Positions 8,105-17,450 are shown, counted from the first letter of the stretch. The stretch is DNA of 64,000 nt from Chitinophaga sp. YR627 (GCF_900114995.1 NZ_FOUX01000009.1:1-64000), one strand, 5' to 3'. The notes: generated by a model not told the origin, from the sequence alone. Made by a program: numbers and translations.

Positions 8105-9322
8105 CTACTCCCCTCTTCCAAAGGCAAACATCGCATGCACCTTATCTTTCTTCCCCTGAATAATATCCGCTAATATCTTCGCAGCAATCTGGCTGAACGT
8201 AATACCATTGCCACCAAAACCCAACGCAAAAAAAGTACGCGGCATACCAGGATAATTGCCAATAAAGGGAAGTCCGTCGGCAGTAGTAATAAACGTACCT
8301 GTCCATTTAAACGCAGGTATAAAAGGTATATGCGGGAACTTCTTTTCAAAATCGCTTTTAAGCGCGGCTGCTTTTTTATGGATCAGTTTATCACGACGGG
8401 CGGGGTTATAAAATTCTTCATCACGTCCACCGATAAGCAGACGTCTATCCATAGTAGGACGCATATACAGATAAGGATCTTTGGTTTCCCATATCAGACA
8501 GTCATTATACCAGCAGGATTCTTCGCCTGCTACACTTTCACTTACGACTGCATAGGTAGACCGTAATTCAATCAATGGTTCTTTGATGTATTGTGAGGCC
8601 TCATATCCGGTAGCGATGACCAGATACTTTGCTTTGATATGATATCCTTCTGATGTGGTTGCGGTAACGCCAGTACGTGTGTGACTGATACCTGTGACAC
8701 TCGTTTTATCAAAAACTTCCATCCCCTTACCGATATTATACTGATGTAACGAATGGGTCAGCATATAAGCATCTGTCTGTGCAGCAACAGCTGAATAAAT
8801 CGCGCCTGGTGCATCAAATCCCATGTTCGTTCTGATCATTCCGGCATCCCAGTAATCCACCTCGAATCCGGCTGCCTTTCGTGCAGCAAACTCTTTCCGG
8901 ATCAATGCAAGGTCTTTCTTGTAAGAAGCGACAAAGAGACTTTGTTTACGATCAAACCAGGGGGCTTTTATTTTCTTACAGATCTTCTCCAGCGCAGTAA
9001 TCGAGTCGTAACAAAGCTGATAGGCAGTAACCGCATTCTTCTCCCCTATTTTCTCTGATAATTCTGTCAAAGGGACATCAATCTCATATTGCAACAGGGA
9101 AGTGCTTGCACAGGTACTTCCCAGCCCGATAGTGCGCGCATCGACAACCGTGGCAGGTATACCAGCTTCCGTCAGATAAAAGGCGGCTAATGCACCTGAA
9201 ATGCCTCCACCTATTATCAACACGTCCGTGTGAAGATCACGGTTCAGACGGGGGTAATTAAACGGCAGACCATATCTGACCAATGAATAAGGATAACCGG
9301 ATTGAAGGTCCAAGGGGAACAA
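8105..9322 (-). CDS. FAD-dependent oxidoreductase of the DAO family
   Basis: A 405-residue cytosolic flavoenzyme of the D-amino-acid-oxidase/glycine-oxidase fold. The Rossmann FAD motif VLIIGGGISGALAAFYL lies at about residues 34-50, a second FAD segment ends in VIATGYEA, and the C-terminal WTGTFITTADGLPFIG and FGGNGITFS segments are typical of the family that oxidises amines or amino acids (PuuB-like). No export signal is seen; the start codon is TTG. It follows the catabolic locus on the same strand but a terminator-like hairpin lies in between. The substrate cannot be read from sequence; oxidation of an amino acid or amine would fit the neighbours. Confidence 0.85.
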   Translation of the reverse strand: MFPLDLQSGYPYSLVRYGLPFNYPRLNRDLHTDVLIIGGGISGALAAFYLTEAGIPATVVDARTIGLGSTCASTSLLQYEIDVPLTELSEKIGEKNAVTAYQLCYDSITALEKICKKIKAPWFDRKQSLFVASYKKDLALIRKEFAARKAAGFEVDYWDAGMIRTNMGFDAPGAIYSAVAAQTDAYMLTHSLHQYNIGKGMEVFDKTSVTGISHTRTGVTATTSEGYHIKAKYLVIATGYEASQYIKEPLIELRSTYAVVSESVAGEESCWYNDCLIWETKDPYLYMRPTMDRRLLIGGRDEEFYNPARRDKLIHKKAAALKSDFEKKFPHIPFIPAFKWTGTFITTADGLPFIGNYPGMPRTFFALGFGGNGITFSQIAAKILADIIQGKKDKVHAMFAFGRGE

Positions 9323-9378
9323 GTTTAGTTAACAGAGAACCGGCAATTATTGTACCTCAGGGCTTCGGGCTAAAATAA

Positions 9379-9413
9379 AAACGGAGGCATATCGATACGA
9401 CATACCTCCGTTT
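9379..9413. terminator. Hairpin after the isomerase-like gene
   Basis: Arms AAACGGAGG and CCTCCGTTT are followed on the minus strand by a T-rich run. It separates the isomerase-like gene from the FAD oxidoreductase gene. Confidence 0.75.
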
Positions 9414-9432
9414 CCCAAATTCATCTCAGGCG

Positions 9433-10464
9433 TCAGCTGATTTCTGCGCCTACTTTCTTCAGCAACTCCAGCGTCTTGCGAACACCTTCCTCTTCAGAGA
9501 GTTTGCTGCCTTCATACTCGATTCCGATATGACCTGTATAACCGGCGTCCTTCACTATTTTAAGCATCTTGCGATAGTCTGTTTCGATACAGTTACCATC
9601 TGCATCAAAGTCATGCGTTTTAGCGCTTACTCCTTTTGCAAAAGGCATCAATTCTGTTACACCTTCGTAACGATCATACTCTTCCAGGCATTTTGTAGCT
9701 GCCCAGCCCTGTGGCGTATTATCCACAGGTTTGGTACGATTCAGGCAAAAGTTACCAAAATCGGGTAGGGTACCGCAATTTGGCATATTCACCTGTTTCA
9801 TGACGTTAGATAACCATTTACCGTTGGAGGAGCTGCCTCCATGGTTTTCCACGATCACACTGATATTGTGCGTATTGGCAAAGCCGGATAATTTAGCCAG
9901 CGACTCAATTACCGCTTTGGATACATCATCTGGTTTGCCTTCTCCCGCTGCGTTTACGCGGATAGCATGACAACCCAGGAATTCAGCTGCTTCTACCCAT
10001 TTGTAGTGATTTTCCACAGCCTTCGTCCTTTTCTTCACGTCCAGATCCCCCATCTCACCTTCTCCATCGATCATAATGAGTACACTGCGTACGCCATTGT
10101 CGCTGCAACGTTTCTTAAGATCTGCCAGGTATGCCTTGTCAGTTGCCTTGTCTTTAAAGAACTGATTCACATACTCAACTGCCTCGATACCAAAGTCATT
10201 CTTTGCTTTGGCCGGGAAGTCAAGGTGATTCAGTTTACCGGAAAATAAAGCGTCATGAAAAGACCATTCTGCCAGAGAGATCTTAAAGAACAGTTCCTTC
10301 GCCGCGGCAGCGCCAGAGGTTCCTGCTACGTTGGTACTGTCTTTGCTTTCCTTTGTAGAAGAGCCGTTGTTGCAGGCGGCCAGGACAGAGGGCAAAAGGC
10401 CTGCTCCCATTGTATACAATGCCATTTGCCTGAGAAATTCCCTACGGTGTTTAGGATTGTTCAT
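9433..10464 (-). CDS. Exported sugar-phosphate isomerase/epimerase-like protein (hydroxypyruvate-isomerase type)
   Basis: About 343 residues. The N-terminus is a twin-arginine signal (HRREFLRQMALY) ending in a lipobox-like LAAC followed by Ser/Thr-rich linker, so the folded enzyme is probably exported and lipid-anchored. The body is an AP-endonuclease-2-type TIM barrel: FKISLAEWSFH, IEAVEYVNQFF, SVIVENHGG with metal-ligand Glu, TLPDFGNF, SAKTHDFD, and IGIEYEGSKL with the final Glu. An in-frame start at 10485 adds seven residues; ATG 10464 opens directly before the Arg pair. In the locus it could isomerise or epimerise an hydroxy-keto acid product. Confidence 0.88.
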   Translation of the reverse strand: MNNPKHRREFLRQMALYTMGAGLLPSVLAACNNGSSTKESKDSTNVAGTSGAAAAKELFFKISLAEWSFHDALFSGKLNHLDFPAKAKNDFGIEAVEYVNQFFKDKATDKAYLADLKKRCSDNGVRSVLIMIDGEGEMGDLDVKKRTKAVENHYKWVEAAEFLGCHAIRVNAAGEGKPDDVSKAVIESLAKLSGFANTHNISVIVENHGGSSSNGKWLSNVMKQVNMPNCGTLPDFGNFCLNRTKPVDNTPQGWAATKCLEEYDRYEGVTELMPFAKGVSAKTHDFDADGNCIETDYRKMLKIVKDAGYTGHIGIEYEGSKLSEEEGVRKTLELLKKVGAEIS

Positions 10465-10675
10465 ATACGTGGTTTTGTATAACAAAATACAATTTATGGG
10501 TCAAAGTGAGTAACCTAATAAAAAAAACCGTAAAAAATTACCTTAAAAGAATAGTTTTTTCACATTTTGTGATTATCTTGATAGCCACTTAACTTGTAAT
10601 TCCCGTTTGTCTTTATGTAATATTCCACTCAAATAATGTGCAACGCATTGTTTACAGCACATTATACGTGATAAA

Positions 10676-11740
10676 CTAAAGCCGTTCCGTTTCCAGCGGG
10701 ACGGCTTTGTCATTCAGGTCCACTTTCACCGGTGGATGCCTGTGCCACCAGGATGCCAGCAGAGAACCAGTCACATTCATCAGCGGACCAAAGACAGCCG
10801 GCGCCAGTCCGACAGTGGCGATCTTACCCATGTTCTTAGCAATGGCTGTTGCCAGTCCGCCGTTCTGCATCCCCACCTCTATCGCGATCGTACGGCAATC
10901 CTGTTCATTCATTCTGATCAATCTGCATAACCAATAGCCCAGCGCATACCCTGACAGGTTGTGTATCAGTGAAGATACTATCAGCAATACACCGACATCC
11001 AGCAGACTCTCCCGTCCTTTAGCCGTAATAATGACAATTATAAAAGCAATCGCCGACATTGAGATCTTCGGCATGATGTTGTCCAGCCATTTCAGCTTAC
11101 CGCTAAGGAAATGATTAAACACCAAACCTGCTGCCACCGGCAATATCACGATCTTGCAGATATCCCACATCATTGCTGTAACACTGATATCCACATAACT
11201 ACCCGCCAGCCAGCGCATCAGAAAAGGCGTCACAAAAGGCGCCAGCATAGTGGACACGGCTGTCAGGGTCACTGATAAGGCCAGATTGGCTTTCGCCAGA
11301 TAAGAGATCACATTCGAAGCCATCCCACAGGGTACAGTGCCTATCAGCACCACACCTGCGGCTATCTCCGGCGGAAACTTAAACAGATGCGCCAGGAACC
11401 AGCCTACAAAAGGCATAATGGTGAAATGACAGACCACACCGGTAAATACGCCCATCGGCATTTTAATAACACCATAAAAATCACGTAGGCTCATGGCCGT
11501 TCCCATACCGAACATGATGATCTGTATCAGCGGCGTGATCAGCTTCGACAGGTCAAAGCCGCCCACAGTCAGAAAATATTGAGGATAATACATAGCGGTT
11601 GTCACTGCTGCGAATATGGTCAGCGTATATACAAAACCGCGTGTCTGTTCACGTCTGGAGCAGATAATCGCCAGCACGATCCAGAACGCAATGACGAAAG
11701 GCCCGGCAAAGGGAAGTATTGTACTCATAAGTGGAAACAT
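10676..11740 (-). CDS. BASS-family sodium-coupled acid transporter
   Basis: A 354-residue inner-membrane carrier with about nine or ten hydrophobic helices. It matches the bile acid:sodium symporter family by the crossover motif GTVPCGMASNVISYLAKAN and the EVGMQNGGLA segment that binds sodium. Members import organic anions such as bile acids, pantothenate, pyruvate or other keto acids. It is placed 25 nt after the RraA-like gene, so it most likely takes up the acid end product generated in the periplasm by the exported enzymes of this locus (inference). A hairpin (10677-10708) overlaps the stop codon. Confidence 0.9.
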   Translation of the reverse strand: MFPLMSTILPFAGPFVIAFWIVLAIICSRREQTRGFVYTLTIFAAVTTAMYYPQYFLTVGGFDLSKLITPLIQIIMFGMGTAMSLRDFYGVIKMPMGVFTGVVCHFTIMPFVGWFLAHLFKFPPEIAAGVVLIGTVPCGMASNVISYLAKANLALSVTLTAVSTMLAPFVTPFLMRWLAGSYVDISVTAMMWDICKIVILPVAAGLVFNHFLSGKLKWLDNIMPKISMSAIAFIIVIITAKGRESLLDVGVLLIVSSLIHNLSGYALGYWLCRLIRMNEQDCRTIAIEVGMQNGGLATAIAKNMGKIATVGLAPAVFGPLMNVTGSLLASWWHRHPPVKVDLNDKAVPLETERL

Positions 11741-11765
11741 TAATCAATCATAATTATTAATCAGA

Positions 11766-12680
11766 CTACCAGGTTCGCTTCTCCAGCATTTTGTCAAGCT
11801 CCTGACGGGTCATAGGTTTTAGTCCCTGTTGTTTGTGCTGCCATTCCAGGAAGGCCTGCCGGATAGCATCCGGCCAGTTATTATCGAGCTCACCGGGTGT
11901 ATATCTACCTGCCTTAAGCATCTCAAAACTGAACTTATCTTTTACCTGGATAAAGGCGGCTATCCCAATCACCTTTTCTGCAAGATGTGCAGGTACAAAC
12001 ACCACCCCTTCACTGGAAGTTAAAACAAGATCACCGGGTAGTACCACCGCACGACCGATACGCACAGGTACATTCAACCCTGACAACATCACATTCTTCA
12101 GAAAAGAAGGGTCCCAATCCCTGACCAGCGCATTGAATCCCTCAATTTCTTTCAGGCCCTCGAGGTCTCTTGCAGCAGCATCGAATACCACCCCATTACC
12201 GGATCGCGCATAGATGGCGTTACCCAATGTAGAACCTATAAGAGTGCCTTCCGCAATTTTACCAAAACCATCGGCCACGTAAACATCACCTTTGCTCAAC
12301 TGCTGTATGGGCCAGGAATTACTATTGCCCTTAAAACCTTTCTGTTGCCCTCTCTCCTTCACATGTGCTTCCACATCGGGACGTGCAGGAATAAACATCG
12401 CTGTGACGGCTCGCCCTACAATCGGTTTGTTGTCATAGATCATCTTCCATCCTCCATCAAACTGACAGTAATAGCCCTCTCCTTCCAATATGGTCCATAC
12501 ATCGTCCAGACTCACGGTACGTGCCTGTTCTATGATGGCATCAGGTATTTTGGGTCTGCCGTCAGGGAAACGTTCTCCTTTCCATTCAGCAGTCAGGAAT
12601 ACTAATTCCTCCTTTGGGATCGTTTGTGCACGCAGACAAAATGGGAGCAGCAATAATGGGAGGAAGTGGAATAATTTCAT
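11766..12680 (-). CDS. Exported RraA-like aldolase/decarboxylase
   Basis: A 304-residue protein with a signal peptide ending in LRAQ (about residue 19). The domain belongs to the RraA/HMG-aldolase family: GSTLGNAIYARSGNGVVFDAAARD includes the Arg-Asp pair that holds the metal and substrate. Relatives act as 4-hydroxy-4-methyl-2-oxoglutarate aldolases releasing pyruvate, or as oxaloacetate decarboxylases; the RNase E inhibitor RraA shares only the fold. Here the usual Asp-Gly preceding the Arg-Asp is Asp-Ala. The signal peptide makes a periplasmic enzyme acting on an hydroxy-oxo acid the best guess, upstream of the BASS transporter. Confidence 0.87.
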   Translation of the reverse strand: MKLFHFLPLLLLPFCLRAQTIPKEELVFLTAEWKGERFPDGRPKIPDAIIEQARTVSLDDVWTILEGEGYYCQFDGGWKMIYDNKPIVGRAVTAMFIPARPDVEAHVKERGQQKGFKGNSNSWPIQQLSKGDVYVADGFGKIAEGTLIGSTLGNAIYARSGNGVVFDAAARDLEGLKEIEGFNALVRDWDPSFLKNVMLSGLNVPVRIGRAVVLPGDLVLTSSEGVVFVPAHLAEKVIGIAAFIQVKDKFSFEMLKAGRYTPGELDNNWPDAIRQAFLEWQHKQQGLKPMTRQELDKMLEKRTW

Positions 12681-12749
12681 TCAATCGGGAATTAGGATTT
12701 AAGAATTGGGAACTGATAGCAGGGTATCCGACTATTCAGTTCCGTATCG

Positions 12750-13988
12750 TTATTTGTGTTGCGCAGCAAGTCCGTTGAGATCATAGACGATCTTACCGGC
12801 ACGAACGGTTAATTCACACAATAATTTACTGTCGCCTTCCATACGGGTATTCGCATCTGTGAAACCGAATTTACCATTTTCCACGCGGAGCAGGGCAATA
12901 TCAGCAACCGTGTTTACCGACAAACTACCCAGTTCTTCATGATGGATCACCTTTGCTGCTTCTGATGTTGTCGCCTTTACCAGTTCAGGTACTGACATCC
13001 CCATGTTCAGGAATTTAGACATCACATTCAGCAGGTCTTTCATATCGCCATTCATGCTACCGGTGTGGATATCCGTGCTGATCGTGTTGGGAAAGAATCC
13101 TGCTTTTAAAGCAGGTACTGCCTGTGAATAACTGAAGCTGGTGCCACCATGTCCGACGTCGAATATGATACCCTTTTTACGGGCTTCAAATACAAACGGA
13201 CGGAGTTTACCATTATCGTCCACAATCGACATACGACCCTTTACTTTTGCATAGGCATGAGTAAAAATATCGCCGGGACGCAGGTGTTGCATAAAGAGTT
13301 CTTCCAGTGACAATGGCGGATTACTTCCACCGAAATCGATCATTACAGGCGTTCCTGTCACTTTACCTGCTTCAACTGCACGATCTACCGGCGCCCACTC
13401 AGCACCTTCATAATGGGCTACCTTTACGCCTACCACCCACTGTTTATAACGACGTATCGTCAGGGCCGTCATCTTACCATCCATATCGGAGAGATCCTGT
13501 TCATAAGGACCGCCCTGCATACCTCCGCCTACAATGTTGATAAATGCCAGTACACGGGTTTTAGAATGCATGATGGTCTGATTCAGGAACTGTTCAAAAT
13601 TCCGCCAGCCGGAACTACCTGCATCTACTACCGTGGTAACGCCGCAACGAAAGGTAAACCCATCCGGCGCGATCGCATCGTAACTGTTATTAAGATAGCG
13701 GTTAGGGGTAGTACCGATAAAGTTATGTGTGTGAATATCTATGAGACCAGGCGTAACATATAATCCTTTTGCGTCGATCACATTCTTCGCGGCAGCAACA
13801 TCAATATTCGCAGCTACCTTTGCAATCGTATCATTTAACAATGCAATATCCATCACTGCATCAATACCATTTTTCGGATCAAGAACATGCCCGCCTTTGA
13901 TCAGCAAGGTGTATTGCTGTGCGTGAGCATTGACAAATAAAAGGCTCCCTGATACCAGGAGTACCAGGTATTGGATAATGCGCTTCAT
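12750..13988 (-). CDS. Exported amidohydrolase/deacetylase
   Basis: A 412-residue protein with a signal peptide (cleavage near NAHAQ, about residue 24). The binuclear metal-site ligands of the amidohydrolase superfamily are all visible: DIHTH (His-X-His), the carboxylated Lys in VVGVKVAHY, His in IFTHAY, His in VGHGG, and Asp in STDIHTG. It resembles the Atu3266/EF0837 group, whose genes often neighbour a SelA-like PLP enzyme, as here. Hydrolysis of an N-acyl group or similar amide or ester bond is expected. Its start lies 156 nt after the SelA-like gene, behind a hairpin that may reduce downstream expression. Confidence 0.88.
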   Translation of the reverse strand: MKRIIQYLVLLVSGSLLFVNAHAQQYTLLIKGGHVLDPKNGIDAVMDIALLNDTIAKVAANIDVAAAKNVIDAKGLYVTPGLIDIHTHNFIGTTPNRYLNNSYDAIAPDGFTFRCGVTTVVDAGSSGWRNFEQFLNQTIMHSKTRVLAFINIVGGGMQGGPYEQDLSDMDGKMTALTIRRYKQWVVGVKVAHYEGAEWAPVDRAVEAGKVTGTPVMIDFGGSNPPLSLEELFMQHLRPGDIFTHAYAKVKGRMSIVDDNGKLRPFVFEARKKGIIFDVGHGGTSFSYSQAVPALKAGFFPNTISTDIHTGSMNGDMKDLLNVMSKFLNMGMSVPELVKATTSEAAKVIHHEELGSLSVNTVADIALLRVENGKFGFTDANTRMEGDSKLLCELTVRAGKIVYDLNGLAAQHK

Positions 13989-14068
13989 CTAATTACTTTT
14001 TAATGTTGAGACCTGAGTGGAGAGTGGTTTCCGTATATACTCACCGTGAAAGAATACAAGCTTAAAAA

Positions 14069-14111
14069 CAGGGCAGAGCCGGTAACTTCGAGCTTAACAT
14101 TACCAGCCCTG
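14069..14111 (-). terminator. Hairpin and T-run between SelA-like and amidohydrolase genes
   Basis: Paired segments CAGGGC/GCCCTG and GGTAA/TTACC, with an internal bulge, are followed on the minus strand by TTTTT. It may end the upstream transcript or attenuate reading into the amidohydrolase gene. Confidence 0.55.
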
Positions 14112-14144
14112 CTTGATCCTGTAGGTGACTAAACACACCATTTA

Positions 14145-15389
14145 TCAACCATGCGCTTCTGACAGTGCTTTTTCTGTCAGGACTTTTTTTAGTTGTGTTG
14201 CTACGATCTTTTCCTGTCCTGGCACCAGCATCCAGGTTGTCACATTGAAAGTATGCTGGTTTGCGCCATCGGCTACTTCTATAGAAGGATTGCCACTGCG
14301 CAGTTTTTCCCTGACCTCTGCGGCGGTTGCCGGGATTTTCTTAGGGTCCCAGGAGATATGTAATGTCGGAATATGATTCGCTACCGGTGGCACTACTACT
14401 TTGGTTTCCACGCCGGATACAGACTTTACCGCATCGCTGATCAGTTTGATCTGCGCTTCCCACATCTTCCACTCTTTGTCATGATCTGTACCGAGATAGG
14501 TTTCCAGTGCCACGAGCATACCCAGGATCTCCTCCTTATTTACCTTCAATCCCCTTCCGACTGTATTACCACGCGGTGGTGCACTGAGTCTGCCTGCTTC
14601 AATGTATTTCTTTCTGCCCAGGAGCAGACCTGCACTCTGCGGTCCTCTGATCCCTTTACCACCGGAGAAACATACCAGGTCATAACCCATAGCGGTATAT
14701 TTGAACAGGTTTTCCACAGGAGGTACATCTGCCGCACAATCGATCATGGTTGGGATACCATGTGCCTGTGCGATCTTCAGATATTCTTCCACCTGTATCT
14801 TACCGTCAAAGTTGTTAGCATTCAGGAAATACATCAGCGCTGTCTTATCACTGATCGTCTTCTCCAGTTCTTCCTTTGTTTCGATGTAGATCACTTTCAG
14901 ACCTACATTCTTCAAAGCATGTGCATAGGCGATGTCATGCGCTTTCTGCATGATCACTTCTGTCTTCATACCCGTACCTTCCAGGAAAGGCAGTTGCGCT
15001 ACCTTCTTTTCATCCATGCCTGTCAGGACGCCTGCCGCGCCCAGTGTCATTGCTGCTGCTGCCCCCGAAGTAACCGTTGCATATTCACAACGGAGCAGTT
15101 TAGCGATACGCTGTCCCACTTTATCCTGCAATTCATCCAGCAGCACATATTCTTTGGATGCGTAGTTGATAGCGCTCATCACTTCATCCCGCATAAGGGA
15201 ACCTGTCATGAATGTATATGTACCGGCCGCATTGATAAATGTGCGGATACCCAGTTCTTTGAAATAGTCTTTTGCACCGGCTGCCGCTTCTGCTGATCCG
15301 TCAGTTAAGGGCAATAGTTTAGCGCTGCCTGCAAATGCACCGAATACGGGTATTGCAGACATATTTTTCAATAAGTCTCTGCGTTTCAT
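14145..15389 (-). CDS. Exported SelA-like PLP-dependent enzyme (ammonia-lyase type)
   Basis: A 414-residue fold-type I PLP enzyme. The cofactor Lys is in SGGKGIRGPQ (about residue 245), with the TSGAAAAMTLGAAG phosphate-binding region and MIDCAADVPP holding the Asp that contacts the pyridine ring. It resembles the SelA/D-glucosaminate-6-phosphate ammonia-lyase (DgaE) group rather than true selenocysteine synthase. The N-terminus KRRDLLKNMSAIPVFGAFAG looks like a Tat signal, which is unusual for a PLP enzyme but fits Tat export of a cofactor-loaded protein. Expected role: alpha,beta-elimination of an amino acid or amino-sugar acid, producing an enamine that RidA, 34 nt upstream, could hydrolyse. 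Confidence 0.87.
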   Translation of the reverse strand: MKRRDLLKNMSAIPVFGAFAGSAKLLPLTDGSAEAAAGAKDYFKELGIRTFINAAGTYTFMTGSLMRDEVMSAINYASKEYVLLDELQDKVGQRIAKLLRCEYATVTSGAAAAMTLGAAGVLTGMDEKKVAQLPFLEGTGMKTEVIMQKAHDIAYAHALKNVGLKVIYIETKEELEKTISDKTALMYFLNANNFDGKIQVEEYLKIAQAHGIPTMIDCAADVPPVENLFKYTAMGYDLVCFSGGKGIRGPQSAGLLLGRKKYIEAGRLSAPPRGNTVGRGLKVNKEEILGMLVALETYLGTDHDKEWKMWEAQIKLISDAVKSVSGVETKVVVPPVANHIPTLHISWDPKKIPATAAEVREKLRSGNPSIEVADGANQHTFNVTTWMLVPGQEKIVATQLKKVLTEKALSEAHG

Positions 15390-15423
15390 ATGTAAAAAGA
15401 AAAGAGTAAAGAAAAGCGTTCCT

Positions 15424-15885
15424 TTAGAGAGTAGCGATGCAATCCATCTCTACGAGAGAATCGCCCGGCACACCACCATAAACAGCTACCGTAGTGCGTA
15501 CAGGAGGGTTGCTACCGAAACGCCCTTTATATACTTCGTTCATTGCTTTGTAGTCATTCAGATCGTGCAGGAACACGCTTACTTTCAGGACCTTGTTCAT
15601 GGAAGAACCTGCCTTGATCAGCACTTTCTCCATTTCTTTCAGTACGTGGTCTGTATGCGCCTTGATATCGCCTTCAAAGTGAGCGCCGATACCTGCTACG
15701 AATACCATGTTGCCATGTACTCTGAAGCTGGAGAATAACGGTACATCCTGGTCATATACAATTTCGCCCTGTGGCGTACTATCAGGTAATGCCGGAGCGG
15801 CTGCTTTTGCGATTGCGTTGATACCTGTTATACCAGCCAGTGTGGCTGCCATCTTCTTTAATACGGATCTTCTCTGGTTTTGCAT
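15424..15885 (-). CDS. Exported RidA-family imine deaminase
   Basis: A 153-residue protein. About 30 N-terminal residues resemble a Tat signal (RRSVLKKMAATLAGITG); then follows a complete RidA (YjgF/UK114) domain with the conserved Arg in PPVRTTVAV and Glu in VEMDCIA near the C-terminus. RidA enzymes hydrolyse reactive enamine/imine intermediates released by PLP-dependent eliminases. Its place between SusD (10 nt) and the SelA-like PLP enzyme (34 nt), and the matching export signal, suggest that both act in sequence in the periplasm. Confidence 0.88.
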   Translation of the reverse strand: MQNQRRSVLKKMAATLAGITGINAIAKAAAPALPDSTPQGEIVYDQDVPLFSSFRVHGNMVFVAGIGAHFEGDIKAHTDHVLKEMEKVLIKAGSSMNKVLKVSVFLHDLNDYKAMNEVYKGRFGSNPPVRTTVAVYGGVPGDSLVEMDCIATL

Positions 15886-15895
15886 GATTTCGGTA

Positions 15896-17431
15896 TTAGT
15901 TATTTTTATCCCACCATACGCGGGTTGTCATAAGATTCGCTCCCTGACGGCCGATTGCCTCGGCCAGACTTGCACTGTTCACACTTTCTTCAGAAGGTGG
16001 ATACAGCAAACGACGTGGAATAGTACCACCGGTTGTATTACCAGCTACATTCACCGGTGTCAGTGCAGGATAACCGGTACGACGCCAGTTAGCATGTATC
16101 TCCTGCTCATCCAGGAATAAGGCCACCCATTTCTCCTGACCGATCATTGCCTTCATCGCTTCTGTACTACCTGTCAGCGGATGTGCTGCCTGATAGGCTG
16201 TAATTCTTTCTGGTGCTATCACGCCTCCGCTTCCAAACAATGCCCAGTTACGCATAGAAGCGCCGATCGCATTTGAGAAAGCAGTAGCAGCATTTCCTTC
16301 CCACCATCCTGCTACAGCGGCTTCTGCCAGCAGCAGATTTACCTCGGCAGCACTCATGATGATAAACGGTGCATTATATTGTAAAATAGTAGCCGGATTA
16401 GGTTCTGAATAACTGGTAAAATCAGCAGGTTTATTCAACAAACCATTTGGCATCCCTTTCTGTAAAGCGGAACTGGTATCTGCCTTACCTGCATTCCATA
16501 CGATGGCTATTACATTCAGACGGGGATCTTTATTTGTCTTCAGTACATCGATGAAAGTCTGTGCCAGTTTACCACCTTCTGTATTGCTGTTACCATTCGC
16601 TACCGCGTAGTCATTAGACAACATGCTGGCAGCTGCCGGATTACGGTTGATCGCCTGAGAGCCATCTACATATTTCATCGTAGCGATATCTGCATCTGTT
16701 GTGATCACACCGCCGTCAATCGCTTTCTTCACCCATGTCTGTGCTATAGCAGGAGATTTCCTGGAGATACGCATACCCAGACGTAACATCAGGGAGTAAG
16801 CAAATTTCTTCCATCTTGTCACATCACCGGAATAGATAAAGTCACCTGCACCGAAAGTCGCTGTCGCCGGATCAAGCTTTGCGGCTGCTTCATCCAGTTC
16901 TTTCAGCATATCGTTATAGATCGCTTCCTGTGTGTCATATGCCGGTGTGAAATCATTTTCAGTATATCCCTTTACTGCTGCGGAATAAGGGATATCTCCG
17001 TACAGGTCAGTAAGACGGTGCATGATATACACACGGAAGATACGTGCGATCGCATGTTTATTCACATCCGCAGGCACATCAGGGTTCAGTGCGTTGATGG
17101 TAGTACCGATTTCATTCACCGCAGTTGTATACCCGGTTGTAAAATAGTCGTATGGATAAGTACCCTGCTGGAAATAATATTTATCACCGATACCCGGTAC
17201 ATCTTTATAAGTCGCAAAATGCTGCATAGAGCCACCACAGGCCAGTACATCTGTAGCGAAGTAGCTGTTACCAAAAGCATCCAGTAAAGCCTTGCTGAAC
17301 ATATATTCAGGCTGTACGGTAGTAGATGCATCCGGGTTGATGTTCATTTCTTCGAATCCTTTATCACAGGACTGAAAGGTCAGCATGGAAGCGACTGCTG
17401 TATATATGAGAAAGTTAAAGCGCATTTTCAT
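15896..17431 (-). CDS. SusD/RagB-family outer-membrane lipoprotein
   Basis: A 511-residue surface lipoprotein. The signal peptide ends in FQSC followed by Asp, and the body has SusD-type helical repeats: the YMFSKALLDAFGNSYFA region, MHRLTDLYGDIPYS, the segment KKFAYSLMLRLGMRIS, and a C-terminal part with MIGQEKWVALFLDEQEIHANWRR. It is the SusD_2-like branch. It forms the lid of the TonB-dependent channel encoded 19 nt upstream and binds the substrate. The substrate is unlikely to be a glycan because no glycosidase is encoded in the locus. Confidence 0.93.
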   Translation of the reverse strand: MKMRFNFLIYTAVASMLTFQSCDKGFEEMNINPDASTTVQPEYMFSKALLDAFGNSYFATDVLACGGSMQHFATYKDVPGIGDKYYFQQGTYPYDYFTTGYTTAVNEIGTTINALNPDVPADVNKHAIARIFRVYIMHRLTDLYGDIPYSAAVKGYTENDFTPAYDTQEAIYNDMLKELDEAAAKLDPATATFGAGDFIYSGDVTRWKKFAYSLMLRLGMRISRKSPAIAQTWVKKAIDGGVITTDADIATMKYVDGSQAINRNPAAASMLSNDYAVANGNSNTEGGKLAQTFIDVLKTNKDPRLNVIAIVWNAGKADTSSALQKGMPNGLLNKPADFTSYSEPNPATILQYNAPFIIMSAAEVNLLLAEAAVAGWWEGNAATAFSNAIGASMRNWALFGSGGVIAPERITAYQAAHPLTGSTEAMKAMIGQEKWVALFLDEQEIHANWRRTGYPALTPVNVAGNTTGGTIPRRLLYPPSEESVNSASLAEAIGRQGANLMTTRVWWDKNN

Positions 17432-17450
17432 CCGTAGTAGTTTTAAGAGA

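Noticed and set aside
10677..10708. Hairpin overlapping the stop of the transporter gene
   Set aside because: It pairs well but no T-run follows, so it is not claimed as a terminator.
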